A stretch of DNA of 15,986 nucleotides from Fibrobacteraceae bacterium (GTDB lineage Bacteria; Fibrobacterota; Fibrobacteria; Fibrobacterales; Fibrobacteraceae), in contig JABUUT010000016.1 in the NCBI GenBank assembly GCA_021443045.1, positions 26,144 through 42,129 on the forward strand. The letters are read 5' to 3'. Below are positions 14,820-15,986 of this stretch, in pieces. How positions within the stretch are numbered: the stretch's first letter is position 1; every line of letters begins with the position of its first letter. The notes beneath the pieces were generated by a model. The model was not told the origin of the DNA. It worked only from the letters and a program-made list of their open reading frames with translations, and did no database searches. Made by a program: the position numbers and the translations under genes.

Positions 14820-15986
14820 TTACTTGATGATTTCGGTTACAGAGCCAGCACCAACAGTACGGCCACCTTCGCGGATAGCGAAGCGAAGCTGCTTTTCCAT
14901 GGCGATTGGGGCAATCAGTGTTGTGTGGATTGTCACGGTGTCGCCTGGGGTAACCATTTCAACGCCTTCGGGCAGCTGGATGGTTCCGGTAACGTCTGTG
15001 GTACGGAAGTAGAATTGTGGACGGTACCCGTTCATGAACGGGGTGTGACGGCCACCTTCGTCCTTTGTAAGAACGTAGATTTCTGCCTTGAATTCGGTGT
15101 GTGGTGTCACAGACTTCGGAGCTGCGAGAACCATGCCGCGGATGATGTCCTTCTTTTCGGCACCGCGGAGGAGCAGACCCACGTTGTCGCCGGCCTGGGC
15201 GTCGTCCAGGAGCTTGCGGAACATTTCCACGCCGGTGATCACGTATTCAGCGGTTTCGCCGAGACCGATGCGTTCAACCTTGTCGTTGAGGCGAACGATG
15301 CCGCGTTCGATACGGCCTGTGGCAACGGTGCCGCGGCCAGTGATGGTGAACACGTCTTCGATAGGCATGAGGAAGGGCTTCTCGGTTTCGCGGGCAGGAA
15401 GAGGGATGTAATCGTCGCAGGCAGCCATGAGTTCCATGACCTTGTCCTGGTATTCCTTGTCGCCTTCGAGGGCCTTGAGGGCGGAGCCGCGCACGATCGG
15501 GGTGTTGTCACCGTCGAAGTCGTACTTGGAGAGAAGGTCGCGGACTTCCATTTCGACCAGGTCCAAAAGTTCTGGGTCGTCAACCATGTCGACCTTGTTC
15601 ATGAACACGACGATCTTTGGCACGCCAACCTGGTGGGCGAGCAGGATGTGTTCGCGGGTCTGTGGCATGGGGCCGTCGGTGGAGGCCACAACGAGGATGG
15701 CGCCGTCCATCTGGGCAGCACCGGTCACCATGTTCTTGACATAGTCGGCGTGACCCGGGCAGTCGACGTGGGCGTAGTGACGGTTTGCGGTTGTGTATTC
15801 AACGTGGGAAGTGTTGATCGTGATACCACGAGCCTTTTCTTCGGGAGCGTTGTCGATTTCGTCGAAGCGCTTTGCACTTGCGAGGCCGTTTGCAGCGAGA
15901 GTTGTGCAGATTGCGGCTGTCAGGGTTGTCTTACCGTGGTCAACGTGACCGATGGTGCCGATGTTGCAGTGCGGCTTGCTTCTGTC
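14820..15986 (-). CDS. tuf: Elongation factor Tu (5' end outside window)
   Basis: EF-Tu is the GTPase that delivers aminoacyl-tRNA to the ribosome. 388 codons are visible and the frame is open to the right edge. By comparison with the family only about six N-terminal residues are missing, since the visible part begins D-R-S-K-P-H-C-N-I-G-T. Fragment numbering: P-loop G-H-V-D-H-G-K-T at 13-20, switch I A-R-G-I-T-I-N-T at 52-59, D-C-P-G-H at 75-79, N-K-V-D at 130-133, then the two beta-barrel domains. The C-terminal end is intact. It probably heads the rpmG-trnW-secE-nusG transcript, but its promoter is outside the window. Confidence 0.98.
   Translation of the reverse strand, partial: DRSKPHCNIGTIGHVDHGKTTLTAAICTTLAANGLASAKRFDEIDNAPEEKARGITINTSHVEYTTANRHYAHVDCPGHADYVKNMVTGAAQMDGAILVVASTDGPMPQTREHILLAHQVGVPKIVVFMNKVDMVDDPELLDLVEMEVRDLLSKYDFDGDNTPIVRGSALKALEGDKEYQDKVMELMAACDDYIPLPARETEKPFLMPIEDVFTITGRGTVATGRIERGIVRLNDKVERIGLGETAEYVITGVEMFRKLLDDAQAGDNVGLLLRGAEKKDIIRGMVLAAPKSVTPHTEFKAEIYVLTKDEGGRHTPFMNGYRPQFYFRTTDVTGTIQLPEGVEMVTPGDTVTIHTTLIAPIAMEKQLRFAIREGGRTVGAGSVTEIIK

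Overview
The window is the RNA polymerase / ribosomal protein block of a bacterial chromosome, read almost entirely on the minus strand. In transcription order the genes run tuf (5' end outside the window) - rpmG - tRNA-Trp - secE - nusG - rplK - rplA - rplJ - rplL - rpoB - rpoC - rpsL - rpsG. They end at a strong rho-independent terminator near position 1745. Two unrelated genes lie beyond it: a plus-strand TerC-family membrane protein and, divergent from it, the start of a small cysteine-motif protein that runs off the left edge.

The organism looks like a member of the Fibrobacterota-Chlorobi-Bacteroidota (FCB) superphylum, most likely a Fibrobacter-like species. Support comes from a short RpoC insert after the RGLMxKP motif, Bacteroidota-like RpoB and RpoC wording, and promoter candidates of the TTG-N19-21-TAnnTTTG type. 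Clear Shine-Dalgarno sites before most genes argue against a typical Bacteroides. The assignment comes from reading the protein sequences, not from a database search.

Positions 14820-15986 hold tuf, and 14366-14807 hold rpmG, a tRNA-Trp embedded in the operon, and secE. Positions 11657-14361 hold nusG and rplKAJL, tightly spaced. Positions 2789-11519 hold rpoB and rpoC, separated by one base. A 137-base spacer with an RNA hairpin separates rplL from rpoB. Positions 1842-2719 hold rpsL and rpsG, apparently with their own promoter in the rpoC-rpsL gap. Together these genes supply RNA polymerase catalytic subunits, an elongation factor for polymerase, the ribosomal stalk and L1/L11 region, decoding-site proteins, an elongation GTPase and a Sec translocase subunit. 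All are growth-rate-linked functions.

This is a core housekeeping region and I do not see a new defence, mobile or biosynthetic system in it. The points worth a second look are two large insertions, one in RpoB (about 100 residues) and one in RpoC (about 64 residues), a TerC promoter candidate that would give a nearly leaderless mRNA, a divergent intergenic region rich in inverted repeats, and the lack of room for an L10 autoregulatory leader.
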